This document shows, one piece after another, positions 14,782 to 22,955 of a stretch of DNA of 41,478 nt. The DNA is from Glycomyces lechevalierae. Lineage in GTDB: Bacteria > Actinomycetota > Actinomycetes > Mycobacteriales > Micromonosporaceae. The notes below the pieces were generated by a model. It ran no database searches and was not told the origin of the DNA. It worked only from the letters and a program-made list of their open reading frames with translations. The translations under genes and the position numbers were made by a program. The stretch spans positions 98,933-140,410 of the forward strand of contig NZ_JAPZVQ010000015.1 of assembly GCF_027622945.1 (NCBI RefSeq), in the 5' to 3' direction. The number at the start of each line of letters is the position of its first letter. Position 1 is the first letter of the stretch.

Positions 14782-15630
14782 GTGTCGGTTGTCACCATGC
14801 GCCAGCTCCTCGAGAGCGGTGTGCACTTCGGTCACCAGACCCGTCGCTGGAACCCGAAGATGAAGCGGTTCATCCTCACCGACCGCAACGGCATCTACAT
14901 CATCGACCTGCGCCAGTCGGTCGACTTCGCGGTCAAGGCCCACGACTTCGTCAAGAACGTCGTCGCCGAGGGCGGCGAGGTCCTGTTCGTGGGCACCAAG
15001 AAGCAGGCCCAGGAAGCCGTGGCCGAGCAGGCCCAGCGCGTCGGGATGCCCTTCGTGAACCACCGCTGGCTCGGCGGCATGCTCACGAACTTCCAGACCA
15101 TCCAGAAGCGCCTCATGCGCCTCAAGGAACTCGAGATCATCGAGGCCAACGGTGCGGCGAACCGCACCAAGAAGGAAATGCTCCAGCTGATGCGCGAGAA
15201 GGACAAGCTCGAGCGCACGCTCGGCGGCCTCCGCGACATGGAGAAGACCCCGGCCGCGATCTGGATCGTCGACACCAAGAAAGAGCACATCGCCGTCGAC
15301 GAGGCCCGCAAGCTCAACATCCCGATCGTCGCGATCCTCGACACCAACTGCGACCCCGACGAGGTCGACTTCCCGATCCCCGGCAACGACGACGCGATCC
15401 GCTCCGTCGCCCTGCTGACCAAGGTCATCGCCGACGGTGTCGCCGAAGGCCTGCTGGCCCGCTCCGGCGGCCAGGTCGAGAAGGGCGAGGGCGAGCCGCT
15501 GGCCGACTGGGAGAAGGAACTCCTCTCCACCGACGCCACCGAAGCCGCCGTCGAGGCCGCAGAGAACACCGAAGACTCCGTGAAGGTCGTCGAGCCGTCC
15601 GGCGAGAAGACCGTCGAAGACGAGAAGTAA
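14782..15630 (+). CDS. rpsB: 30S ribosomal protein S2
   Basis: S2 is a late-binding protein of the small subunit head/body junction. The family core is unmistakable: MRQLLESGVHFGHQTRRWNP, KRFILTDRNGIYIIDL, VLFVGTKKQAQEAV, FVNHRWLGGMLTNFQTI and VAILDTNCDPDEVDFPIPGN. The protein has 282 residues, with an acidic, Glu-rich C-terminal tail of ~50 residues as in other actinomycetes. The GTG start (14782) has GAAAGGA 7-13 nt upstream; ATG 14797 is a less likely alternative. It is first in rpsB-tsf; 11 bases separate the two genes. Confidence 0.98.
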   Translation: MSVVTMRQLLESGVHFGHQTRRWNPKMKRFILTDRNGIYIIDLRQSVDFAVKAHDFVKNVVAEGGEVLFVGTKKQAQEAVAEQAQRVGMPFVNHRWLGGMLTNFQTIQKRLMRLKELEIIEANGAANRTKKEMLQLMREKDKLERTLGGLRDMEKTPAAIWIVDTKKEHIAVDEARKLNIPIVAILDTNCDPDEVDFPIPGNDDAIRSVALLTKVIADGVAEGLLARSGGQVEKGEGEPLADWEKELLSTDATEAAVEAAENTEDSVKVVEPSGEKTVEDEK

Positions 15631-15641
15631 GAAGGGGAGCA

Positions 15642-16454
15642 ATGGCCAACTTCACGATGGCTGACGTCAAGAAGCTCCGGGAAGCCACCGGCTCCGGGAT
15701 GATGGACGTCAAGAAGGCCCTCGAAGCGGCTGACGGCGACTACGACGCCGCCCTTGAGGCCCTGCGCATCAAGGGTGCCAAGGACGTCGGCAAGCGCGCC
15801 GAGCGCACCACGGCCCAGGGCCTGGTCGCGCAGTCCGGCAACACGCTGCTCGAGCTGCTGTGCGAGACCGACTTCGTCGCCAAGAACGGCGCGTTCATCG
15901 AGCTCGCCCAGACGCTGGTCGAGCTGGCCGACGAGGTCCGCCCCGCGGACGCCGAGGCCTTCGCCAAGGCCGAGCTGAACGGCAAGTCCGTCGCCGAGGT
16001 CATCGCCGAGGAGTCGGTGAAGCTCGGCGAGAAGCTCGCCCTCGGGCGCGTCGGCTCGCTGGAAGGCGACGTCGCGGTCTACATGCACCGCAAGGCCGCC
16101 GACCTCCCGCCGGCCGTCGGCATCATCGTCTCGTACACCGGTGACGCCGAGGCCGCCCGTCAGGTCGGCATGCAGGCCGCCGCGATGCGTCCGAAGTACC
16201 TCACCAGCGACGAGGTCCCGGCCGAGGTCATCGAGGCCGAGAAGCGCGTCGCGCTCGAGACCGCCAAGGAAGAGGGCAAGCCCGAGCGCGCCTGGGACAA
16301 GATCGTGGAAGGCAAGGTCAACGCCTACTTCCGTGACTTCGCCCTGCTCTCGCAGACCTCGGTCCTCGACAACAAGAAGTCCGTGTCCCAGGTGCTCGCC
16401 GAGGCGAACACCGAGGTCACCGGCTTCATCCGCTACGAAGTCGGTGTGGAGTAG
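15642..16454 (+). CDS. tsf: Translation elongation factor Ts
   Basis: EF-Ts is the nucleotide-exchange factor for EF-Tu. The N-terminal UBA-like region (VKKLREATGSGMMDVKKALE) and the core signature CETDFVAKN are present, followed by two related core repeats and the C-terminal segment (SVLDNKKSVSQVL, VTGFIRYEVG). The length of 270 residues is normal. The start ATG has AAGGGGAGC 3-10 nt upstream and lies 11 bases after the rpsB stop, so both are read from one message. A long hairpin lies downstream before pyrH. Confidence 0.98.
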   Translation: MANFTMADVKKLREATGSGMMDVKKALEAADGDYDAALEALRIKGAKDVGKRAERTTAQGLVAQSGNTLLELLCETDFVAKNGAFIELAQTLVELADEVRPADAEAFAKAELNGKSVAEVIAEESVKLGEKLALGRVGSLEGDVAVYMHRKAADLPPAVGIIVSYTGDAEAARQVGMQAAAMRPKYLTSDEVPAEVIEAEKRVALETAKEEGKPERAWDKIVEGKVNAYFRDFALLSQTSVLDNKKSVSQVLAEANTEVTGFIRYEVGVE

Positions 16455-16528
16455 CGAGTAATCCGCACACGCGGACTACACTGGCTCCAGCCGTAAGCCT
16501 TCTCAGCGAAGCTTGCGAGCTGTAATTT

Positions 16529-16574
16529 GGCATGGCAAGGGGCGGCGGCGCAGGCCGCCGCCCCGTTCCATGCC
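16529..16574 (+). terminator. Long hairpin between tsf and pyrH
   Basis: The inner stem GGGGCGGCGG / CCGCCGCCCC (16539-16548 and 16555-16564) is extended by an outer stem GGCATGG / CCATGCC (16529-16535 and 16568-16574) across a small internal mismatch. There is no T tract, so it may attenuate or mark RNA processing rather than end transcription fully. Confidence 0.6.
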
Positions 16575-16700
16575 CGGGGAAAGCAGCGCCCGCCTGAGCG
16601 GGCCGCACGGCCGAGGCGGCCGGAGCGAACGCGGCCGGGCGCGGGCAGTACGGTCAACGGCAGCGCAGCCACCGAGGGACACGTCAAGCAGGGGAGTGCC

Positions 16701-17426
16701 ATGAGTCAAGACACGTACCGCCGGGTCGTGCTGAAACTGTCCGGTGAGGCGTTCGGCGGCGGCGCCGTCGGCGTCGACCCCGACGTCGTCCAGGCCGTCG
16801 CACGCCAGATCGCGGCCGGCGTCGCCGCGGGCGTCCAGGTCGCCATCGTCGTCGGCGGCGGCAACTTCTTCCGCGGGGCCGAACTCCAGCGCCGCGGCAT
16901 GGACCGCGCCCGCGCCGACTACATGGGCATGCTCGGCACCGTCATGAACTGCCTCGCCCTCCAGGACTTCCTGGAGAAGGAAGGCGTCGACACCCGCGTC
17001 CAGACCGCGATCGCCATGGCCCAGGTCGCCGAGGCCTACCTGCCGCTGCGCGCCATCCGCCACCTCGAGAAGGGCCGCGTCGTCATCTTCGGCGCCGGCG
17101 CCGGCATGCCCTACTTCTCCACCGACACCGTCGCCGCCCAGCGCGCCCTCGAGATCGGCGCCCAGGTCGTGCTCGTGAGCAAGAACGGCGTCGACGCCGT
17201 CTACACCGCCGACCCGCGCACCGACCCCAACGCGCAGCGACTCGACGACATCACCTTCGACGAGGCCCTCAAGCGCGAGCTCATGGTCGTCGACCAGGCC
17301 GCCTTCAGCCTCTGCAAGGACAACGCCCTGCCGATGCTCGTCTTCGGCGCCGACGACGACGGCAACCTCCGCCGCGCCATCGTCGGCGAACAGCTCGGCA
17401 CCCTCATCCACGCCGCCGACGACTGA
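16701..17426 (+). CDS. pyrH: Uridylate kinase (UMP kinase)
   Basis: Bacterial UMP kinase phosphorylates UMP to UDP and is an amino-acid-kinase-fold hexamer. Visible motifs are VLKLSGEAF at the N terminus, IVVGGGNFFRG, MDRARADYMGMLGTVMN, RHLEKGRVVIFGAGAGMPYFSTDT and GVDAVYTADPRTDPNA. The length of 241 residues is typical. ATG 16701 has AGGGGAG 4-10 nt upstream; the frame is open further upstream, but that part has no family content. A TACGGT (16649-16654) upstream may be a -10 element of a separate promoter. It lies 246 bp from tsf and 126 bp before frr. Confidence 0.97.
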   Translation: MSQDTYRRVVLKLSGEAFGGGAVGVDPDVVQAVARQIAAGVAAGVQVAIVVGGGNFFRGAELQRRGMDRARADYMGMLGTVMNCLALQDFLEKEGVDTRVQTAIAMAQVAEAYLPLRAIRHLEKGRVVIFGAGAGMPYFSTDTVAAQRALEIGAQVVLVSKNGVDAVYTADPRTDPNAQRLDDITFDEALKRELMVVDQAAFSLCKDNALPMLVFGADDDGNLRRAIVGEQLGTLIHAADD

Positions 17427-17552
17427 GCCTCGCGGACGCCGGCCCCCCACGCGAAAACCCGCCGCGTCCGATGACATCCACGCCACCGAGCCACGCCGCC
17501 GGGACGGTACGGTCAGAAGTGCTGTCAGGCCGCGAGAGAATGTGAGAAAGCC

Positions 17553-18110
17553 GTGATTGACGACACCCTCCTCGAAGCCGAGGAGAAGATGGAGCGGGCC
17601 ATCGAGCACGCCAAGGAGGAATTCGCCGCCATCCGCACCGGCCGCGCGTCCTCCTCCATGTTCAACCGGATCACCGTCGACTACTACGGAGCGCCCACCC
17701 CCATCCCGCAGGTCGCCTCCATCGCCATCCCCGAGCCGCGCATGGTGATCGTCAAGCCCTTCGACACGTCCCAGATGAAGGACATCGAAGACGCGATCCG
17801 CAACTCGAACCTCGGCGTCAACCCCTCCAATGAGGGCACTCAGCTCCGCCTGAACCTGCCTCCCATGACGGAGGAGCGGCGCCGCGAGATGATCAAGGTC
17901 GTCAAGACCAAGGGCGAGGACGCCAAGATCGCCATCCGCAACGTCCGCCGCAGGGCCAAGGACGAGATCGGCAAGTTCGTCAAGGACGGCGAGGTCTCCG
18001 AGGACGAGGGCCGCTCCGGCGAGAAGGAGCTCGACGACCTCACCGGCCGCTTCGTGGGCCACGTGGACGAGCTCATGGGCTCCAAAGAGTCTGAGCTGCT
18101 CGAGATCTGA
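17553..18110 (+). CDS. frr: Ribosome recycling factor
   Basis: RRF splits post-termination ribosomes together with EF-G. The N-terminal helix (AEEKMERAIEHAKEEFAAIR) and TGRASSSMFNRITVDYYG, then IRNSNLGVNPSNEG and RLNLPPMTEERRREMIK are diagnostic. At 185 residues it has the family length exactly. The GTG start at 17553 has GAGAAAG upstream. A TACGGT (17508-17513) in the 126-bp gap may mark a promoter of its own. The stop overlaps the next start by one base (TGATG), so cdsA is likely translationally coupled. Confidence 0.98.
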   Translation: MIDDTLLEAEEKMERAIEHAKEEFAAIRTGRASSSMFNRITVDYYGAPTPIPQVASIAIPEPRMVIVKPFDTSQMKDIEDAIRNSNLGVNPSNEGTQLRLNLPPMTEERRREMIKVVKTKGEDAKIAIRNVRRRAKDEIGKFVKDGEVSEDEGRSGEKELDDLTGRFVGHVDELMGSKESELLEI

Positions 18111-19036
18111 TGAGCGCCCTTCCCGACGGTTCGCCCGGCCGTCGCCCTGACCCGTCGCCGGACGGGCGAGGGCCCGGCGCCGCCGAGACCGGTCCCGACG
18201 ACCGCAAGCCCAAGGCCGGCCGCAACCTGCCCGTCGCCATCGGCGCCGGACTCGGCATGGCCGCGGTCGTCCTGGCCTCACTCCTGATCTGGCCCACCGC
18301 GTTCCTCGGCGTCGCGGTCATCGGCGTGGCCGTCGCCTGCTGGGAGACCGGCATGGCGATGCGCAAGGGCGGCAGGAACGTCCCGGTGATCCCGCTCGCC
18401 GCAGCCGGCGCGCTCATCGTGGTCCTCGCCTGGTTCGGCGGCGCCACCGGCCTGCTGCTCGGCACCGCCGTCGGCGTCGCGGCCCTGTTCGTGTGGCGCC
18501 TCTCCGAAGGCGCCACCGGCTACCGCACCGACACCGCGGCCGCCGCGCTCCTGCTCGTCCAGGTCCCGTTCCTGGCCGGGTTCATCATGCTCCTGGCGAC
18601 CGCGGAGAACGACTCGGCGCGCTGGATCGACGGCGCCGCGGCGCAGGTCATCATCGCGCTGTTCACCGTCGTCTGCTCCGACACCGGCGGCTACACCGCC
18701 GGCGTCCTCATCGGGCGCCACCAGATGACCCCGCGCATCAGCCCCAAGAAGTCCTGGGAAGGCCTCGGCGGGTCCGTCGTGGCCGCCGCCATAGGCGGTT
18801 CGGTCACCCTGTGGCTGTTCTTCGACGTGCCCTTCCCGTTGGGCGTGGCGTTCGGCGTGTGCGTGGCGCTGGCCGCTACGTTGGGGGACCTGTCCGTCTC
18901 GCTCTTGAAGCGGGACCTCGGCATCAAGGACATGAGCAATCTCATTCCCGGTCACGGCGGGGTCATGGACCGGCTCGACTCGATCCTCATGGTCGCGCCC
19001 GTGGCTTACGTGTGGTTCCGTTACCTGCTCGGGTGA
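18110..19036 (+). CDS. cdsA: Phosphatidate cytidylyltransferase (CDP-diglyceride synthase)
   Basis: CdsA makes CDP-diacylglycerol, the branch point for phospholipids in the membrane. After a ~45-residue polar, Pro/Asp-rich cytoplasmic head there are about eight hydrophobic segments. The CDS signature near the C terminus is complete: SLLKRDLGIKDMSNLIPGHG followed by GVMDRLDS. SPKKSWEGLGGS, the second conserved block, is also present. The length of 308 residues is normal for actinomycetes. The ATG start shares one base with the frr stop. Confidence 0.96.
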   Translation: MSALPDGSPGRRPDPSPDGRGPGAAETGPDDRKPKAGRNLPVAIGAGLGMAAVVLASLLIWPTAFLGVAVIGVAVACWETGMAMRKGGRNVPVIPLAAAGALIVVLAWFGGATGLLLGTAVGVAALFVWRLSEGATGYRTDTAAAALLLVQVPFLAGFIMLLATAENDSARWIDGAAAQVIIALFTVVCSDTGGYTAGVLIGRHQMTPRISPKKSWEGLGGSVVAAAIGGSVTLWLFFDVPFPLGVAFGVCVALAATLGDLSVSLLKRDLGIKDMSNLIPGHGGVMDRLDSILMVAPVAYVWFRYLLG

Positions 19037-19136
19037 TGTGTCCTGATTGGTGTATCCGATGAAGGAGGGCCCGGGGTGAATTCCATGATCCGGGGTTGGC
19101 GGGTTCCGGTCCTGTCATGCGAGACTAGGTCGTGAC

Positions 19137-20285
19137 ATGTCTGTAGCACTCACGTTGACCGAACCGCGCCCCCGCAAGGCCGCGCCGCGACACCTCGCCG
19201 ACCTCGATCTGGCCGGGTGCCAGTCCGTTCTCTCCGAGATCGGGCAGCCCGCCTTCCGCGCCAAGCAACTGCGCCAGCAGTACTTCGGCCGCCACGTCGG
19301 CGACGCGTCCCTCATGACCGACCTGCCCGCCGCCGCGCGCGAGGCCATCGGCGAGGCGCTGCTCCCGCAGCTGCTGCAGCCGATCCGCGTCGACTCGTGC
19401 GACGACGGCCAGACCGTGAAGGCCGTGTGGCGCCTCTACGACGGCGCGCTCGTCGAGAGCGTCATCATGGCCTACCCCGACCGGGTGACCGCGTGCGTGT
19501 CCTCCCAGGCCGGGTGCGGCATGGCCTGCCCGTTCTGCGCCACCGGCCAGGGCGGCCTCGACCGCAACCTCACCACCGCCGAGATCGTCGACCAGGTGGT
19601 CGCGGCCGCGCGGATCGCCGAGGAGCGCGGCCTGGGCCGGCTCTCCAACATCGTGTTCATGGGCATGGGCGAGCCGCTCGCGAACTGGGCCCGCCTCAAG
19701 AGCGCCCTGCACCTCATCACCGGGCCCGTGCCGGACGGGATCGGGCTCTCGGCCCGCAACATCACCGTCTCCACGGTCGGCCTCGTGCCCACCATCAAGA
19801 AGCTCTCGGAGGAAGGCCTGCCGGTGACGCTGGCGGTCTCGCTCCACGCCCCCGACGACGAGCTCCGCGACGAGCTCGTCCCCATCAACACCCGCTGGAA
19901 GGTCGCCGAAGTGCTCGACGCGGCCTGGGAGTACGCTCGGGTGACGAAACGTCGTGTTTCGATCGAGTACGCGATGATCAGGGACGTCAACGACCAGCCT
20001 TGGCGGGCGGACCTCCTGGGGAAGCTGCTCGCGGGCAAACTGGTGCACGTCAACCTGATTCCATTGAACCCGACTCCGGGGAGCCGCTGGGACGCCAGTC
20101 CCAAGCCGGTCGAAGCGGAGTTCGTACGGCGGCTGCGGGCCGCGGGTGTGTCCACGACGGTGCGCGATACGCGCGGCCAAGAGATCGACGGCGCCTGCGG
20201 GCAGCTAGCTGCTTCGGTCCGGGAGGCCGGCACGCCCGGCCGCGCCGGCGCGAAGCCGCTCGGCGCCTCTGGCGCCGAGGATTAG
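19137..20285 (+). CDS. rlmN: 23S rRNA (adenine2503-C2)-methyltransferase RlmN
   Basis: This radical-SAM enzyme methylates A2503 of 23S rRNA and A37 of some tRNAs. The Fe-S motif CGMACPFCATGQ (C-x3-C-x2-C), the FMGMGEPLANW block, and the two catalytic cysteines (TACVSSQAGC region and GACGQL near the C terminus) are visible. The fold begins at about residue 20 and ends at GQLAA; a ~25-residue Ala/Gly-rich tail follows. The total is 382 residues. ATG 19137 has no Shine-Dalgarno sequence. It lies 100 bp after cdsA, and a TAGGTC sits 5 nt upstream as a weak -10 candidate. Confidence 0.97.
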   Translation: MSVALTLTEPRPRKAAPRHLADLDLAGCQSVLSEIGQPAFRAKQLRQQYFGRHVGDASLMTDLPAAAREAIGEALLPQLLQPIRVDSCDDGQTVKAVWRLYDGALVESVIMAYPDRVTACVSSQAGCGMACPFCATGQGGLDRNLTTAEIVDQVVAAARIAEERGLGRLSNIVFMGMGEPLANWARLKSALHLITGPVPDGIGLSARNITVSTVGLVPTIKKLSEEGLPVTLAVSLHAPDDELRDELVPINTRWKVAEVLDAAWEYARVTKRRVSIEYAMIRDVNDQPWRADLLGKLLAGKLVHVNLIPLNPTPGSRWDASPKPVEAEFVRRLRAAGVSTTVRDTRGQEIDGACGQLAASVREAGTPGRAGAKPLGASGAED

Positions 20286-20300
20286 GCGGAGAAGGGTGGC

Positions 20301-22529
20301 TTGGTAGTGGCGAGTCATGGTGACCGGTTCCGGCGCCGGGCGTTGAGCCGGGGCTACAAGGTCGACGAGGTCGACGCGTTCCTCGACCGCGTCGAGGCGA
20401 CCCTCGCCGGGGAGCCGGTGGGCAGCCCCGTGTCGGCCGACGAGGTCGACGACGTCGTCTTCAGAGTCCGCTTCGGCGGCTACGACGAGTGGCAGGTGGA
20501 CGTCTACCTCGACCGGGTCGCCCGCCAGCTCGCCGAGCTCGAGGAGCGCGGCGTCCTCGGCACCGCCCCCGCCCCCGACTACGGGAAGGCCGAGGTCAGT
20601 GCGGCGCCGGCCCCGCCGATGCAGGCGACCCCCGGCGCGCGACGCGCCCCCGAACCCCAGGCCACGCAGGTCATTCCCGCTGCGACGCAAGCGATCCCCG
20701 CGCACGAGATGATGCCCGCCCGCGAGATGGCGCCCCCGCCTCCCGCCCCTGAACCCGTCGGCCGCGGACGCGGCGCCCCGCGCGGCGCGGCGGCCCCGCC
20801 GCCCCCGCCGGACAATGAAGGCTTCGGCGACCTGCGCGGCGGCGACGACGAGGGCTTCGGCTTCCTCGCCGGGCCCCCCGACGACGACTACGACGACCCG
20901 TTCGCCAAGCGCAACGGCGGCGGCCAGGACTTCGGCCGCGGCGGCCCGAACGACTTCGGGCCCGGCCCGAACGACTTCGGGCGCGGCGGCCAGGGCGACT
21001 TCGGTCCGGCCCGCGACGACTTCGGCCCCGGCCAGGGCGATTTCGGCGGTCAGCGAGGCGTCAACGGCAGCAACGGCTTCGGCCCGCGCGGCGGCGCCCC
21101 CGAGCCCGCCTTCGGCAACGAGTACGGCTCCGCCCCCGAGCCCGCGGGCTTCGGCAACGAGTACGGCTCGGCCCCTGAACCGGGCGGCTTCGGCAACGAG
21201 TACGGCGCGCCGCGCGGCCCCGAGCCCGCGCGCGGCGACTTCGCCCCCCCGCCCACGCAGGCGGTGCCCCGCGCCGGGATGCCGATGCACGACGGCCCGC
21301 AGGCCGGTCCGATCCCGCACGGCGCCACCGAGCAGCTCCCGCTGCAGTCCGACCCGAGGCGAGGCGGTTTCTCGCCCAACGACGTTCCCGGCCCGTTCGG
21401 GCAGAACGACGGCCCCGGCTTCGGCCAGCAGAGCGCCCCGAACGAGGGCCCCGGCGCCGGTTTCGGCCAGCAGAGCGCCCCCAACGACGGCTCCGGCTAC
21501 GGCCCCAACGATGCCCCGGGCGTCTACGGCCAGGCCCGGCGCGCCGCCCCCGAGCCCGCTCCTGGGTTCGGCGCGGCCTACGACGACGAGTTCAGCGACA
21601 CCGGGAGCCGGCGCGGCATGCCGCAGCAGCAGCCCCCGATGCCGCAGCAGCCGCCCATGCCGGGCGGCCACCAGGGCCCGCCCTCGGGCGCGATCCCGCA
21701 GGCCGGGCGGTACAACCAGCCCGAACCGGAGCCGATCCCGCCCGCGGCGCCGACCCAGGCGATCCCGCAGAGCCTCGTCAACGGCATGGGCCAGGCCCCG
21801 ATGGGCCGCCCCGAGCCGCAGCAGTCCGACCCGTACGGCGGCCCTCGCGGCCGCGAGTACGGGCAGCAGCAGGGCGGCGGGTTCGGCCAGCAGAGCGGCC
21901 AGCCGCAGGAGGACACGGGCTACGGCCGCCGCGCGGCCGCTCCGAGCCCGCCCATGCAGCAGGGCTTCGACCGCGGCCCGCAGCACGAGCCGACGGGCGG
22001 CTTCGGCGGCCCCGCCGGCCCGCCCCCCGGCCTTCCCGCCGACCCCGGCGGCTTCGGCCCGCAGAGCGTCCCTCCGGCGCCCCCCGTGGACCCCGGTTTC
22101 GGTCCGCAGGGCGGCCCGCAGCAGGGCGCCCCGCGCGGCGCGGCCACCCCGCCGGACTTCGGCCGCCGCAACCCGTATGAGGGCCGCGGCTCGTTCGAGG
22201 CCCCCGGCCGCCACGGCCGCGAGGAGATGACGACCGAGATGCGGGCGTCCGACTCCCCGTTCACCCCGGACGACGTGCAGCGCCTCGAGCAGATGCGCCG
22301 GGCCTTCCAGCCGCGCCGCTTCGGCTCCGGCTACGACCCCGGCCAGGTCGACCAGATGTTCGACGCCGTGTCCGCGGCGATGACCGGGCGCAACCCCGTC
22401 CCGCTCTCGGACCGCGAACTCGACACGAGCCAGTTCTCCCTGGTCCAAGGCGGGTACTTCGAGGCCGAAGTGGACTCGGCGCTGCGCGAGGTGCGCGAGA
22501 TGTTCGCGCGCCGCGGCATGATGCATTAA
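20301..22529 (+). CDS. Bipartite DivIVA-domain protein with long disordered FG/Pro-rich linker
   Basis: Two DivIVA-type half-motifs open the protein, GYKVDEVDAFLDRV (about residues 19-32) and GYDEWQVDVYLDRV (about 60-73). Two more close it, GYDPGQVDQMFDAV and GYFEAEVDSALREV (about 675-735). Between lie ~560 residues predicted disordered: Gly, Pro, Gln, Asp and Phe rich, with NDFG/GDFG repeats, three FGNEYGSAPEP-type repeats and FGQQSAPN repeats. DivIVA relatives organise polar growth and division in actinomycetes; a role at poles or septa is inferred. The start is TTG 20301 or GTG 20307; GGAGAAGGG (20288-20296) fits GTG 20307 better. 742 residues is far longer than small DivIVA-domain proteins. 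It lies 15 bp after rlmN, probably in one operon. Confidence 0.85.
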   Translation: MVVASHGDRFRRRALSRGYKVDEVDAFLDRVEATLAGEPVGSPVSADEVDDVVFRVRFGGYDEWQVDVYLDRVARQLAELEERGVLGTAPAPDYGKAEVSAAPAPPMQATPGARRAPEPQATQVIPAATQAIPAHEMMPAREMAPPPPAPEPVGRGRGAPRGAAAPPPPPDNEGFGDLRGGDDEGFGFLAGPPDDDYDDPFAKRNGGGQDFGRGGPNDFGPGPNDFGRGGQGDFGPARDDFGPGQGDFGGQRGVNGSNGFGPRGGAPEPAFGNEYGSAPEPAGFGNEYGSAPEPGGFGNEYGAPRGPEPARGDFAPPPTQAVPRAGMPMHDGPQAGPIPHGATEQLPLQSDPRRGGFSPNDVPGPFGQNDGPGFGQQSAPNEGPGAGFGQQSAPNDGSGYGPNDAPGVYGQARRAAPEPAPGFGAAYDDEFSDTGSRRGMPQQQPPMPQQPPMPGGHQGPPSGAIPQAGRYNQPEPEPIPPAAPTQAIPQSLVNGMGQAPMGRPEPQQSDPYGGPRGREYGQQQGGGFGQQSGQPQEDTGYGRRAAAPSPPMQQGFDRGPQHEPTGGFGGPAGPPPGLPADPGGFGPQSVPPAPPVDPGFGPQGGPQQGAPRGAATPPDFGRRNPYEGRGSFEAPGRHGREEMTTEMRASDSPFTPDDVQRLEQMRRAFQPRRFGSGYDPGQVDQMFDAVSAAMTGRNPVPLSDRELDTSQFSLVQGGYFEAEVDSALREVREMFARRGMMH

Positions 22530-22534
22530 GACGA

Positions 22535-22576
22535 CACGAGGAAGGGGCGGGTCCGCGGACCCGCCCCTTCCTCGTG
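22535..22576. terminator. 42-bp perfect palindrome, bidirectional terminator
   Basis: Arms of 21 bases (22535-22555 and 22556-22576, CACGAGGAAGGGGCGGGTCC and on) are fully complementary with no spacer. It lies between the convergent DivIVA-domain gene (stop 22529) and the DUF2631 gene (stop 22607). Confidence 0.85.
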
Positions 22577-22606
22577 CTCGTGGCCCCGGACCCGCCGGGG
22601 GATCGC

Positions 22607-22825
22607 CTATCGCAGGCCGGTCTTGCGCATCCAGGCGTCGGAGACGATGACGCCGAGGAGCACCAGCACCGTGATGCCGATGAAGACGTCCTCGATCCAG
22701 CCCTGGTGGTTGCCGAACAGGTACGCCAGGTTGATGACGATGGCGACGCTCAGCGCGGTGTACAGGGCCTTGCGGCTGGTGGGCTTGCGCTGCGCGGGCG
22801 AGAGCACCTGCTCTTCTGCGGCCAT
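22607..22825 (-). CDS. DUF2631 small membrane protein
   Basis: A 72-residue protein of the actinobacterial DUF2631 type: a polar head with QRKPTSRKA, one hydrophobic segment (LYTALSVAIVINLAYLF), the conserved loop FGNHQGWIEDVF, a second hydrophobic segment (IGITVLVLLGVIVSD) and a basic end WMRKTGLR. It thus has two membrane helices with both ends probably cytoplasmic. ATG 22825 has GGAGGAAG 5-12 nt upstream on the minus strand; a longer frame lacks family content. Function is unknown. In many actinomycetes it occurs near the rlmN-dxr region, as here. Confidence 0.85.
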   Translation of the reverse strand: MAAEEQVLSPAQRKPTSRKALYTALSVAIVINLAYLFGNHQGWIEDVFIGITVLVLLGVIVSDAWMRKTGLR

Positions 22826-22955
22826 GTGACTTCCTCCGACCTCTTCGTTGTTCGGGCACAGTCTCGCACGCCACAAGGACGAACGTCCCGGCCCCGTCGA
22901 TGCTGTGACTTGTAGGCTGGGAGGCGTCGTCGTCCTCTTGTCCGGAAGGGTCACT

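Noticed and set aside
20900..22200. The Gly/Pro repeats as a collagen-like domain
   Set aside because: There is no regular G-x-y triplet phase; the units are FG/NDFG and FGQQSAPN types with variable spacing.
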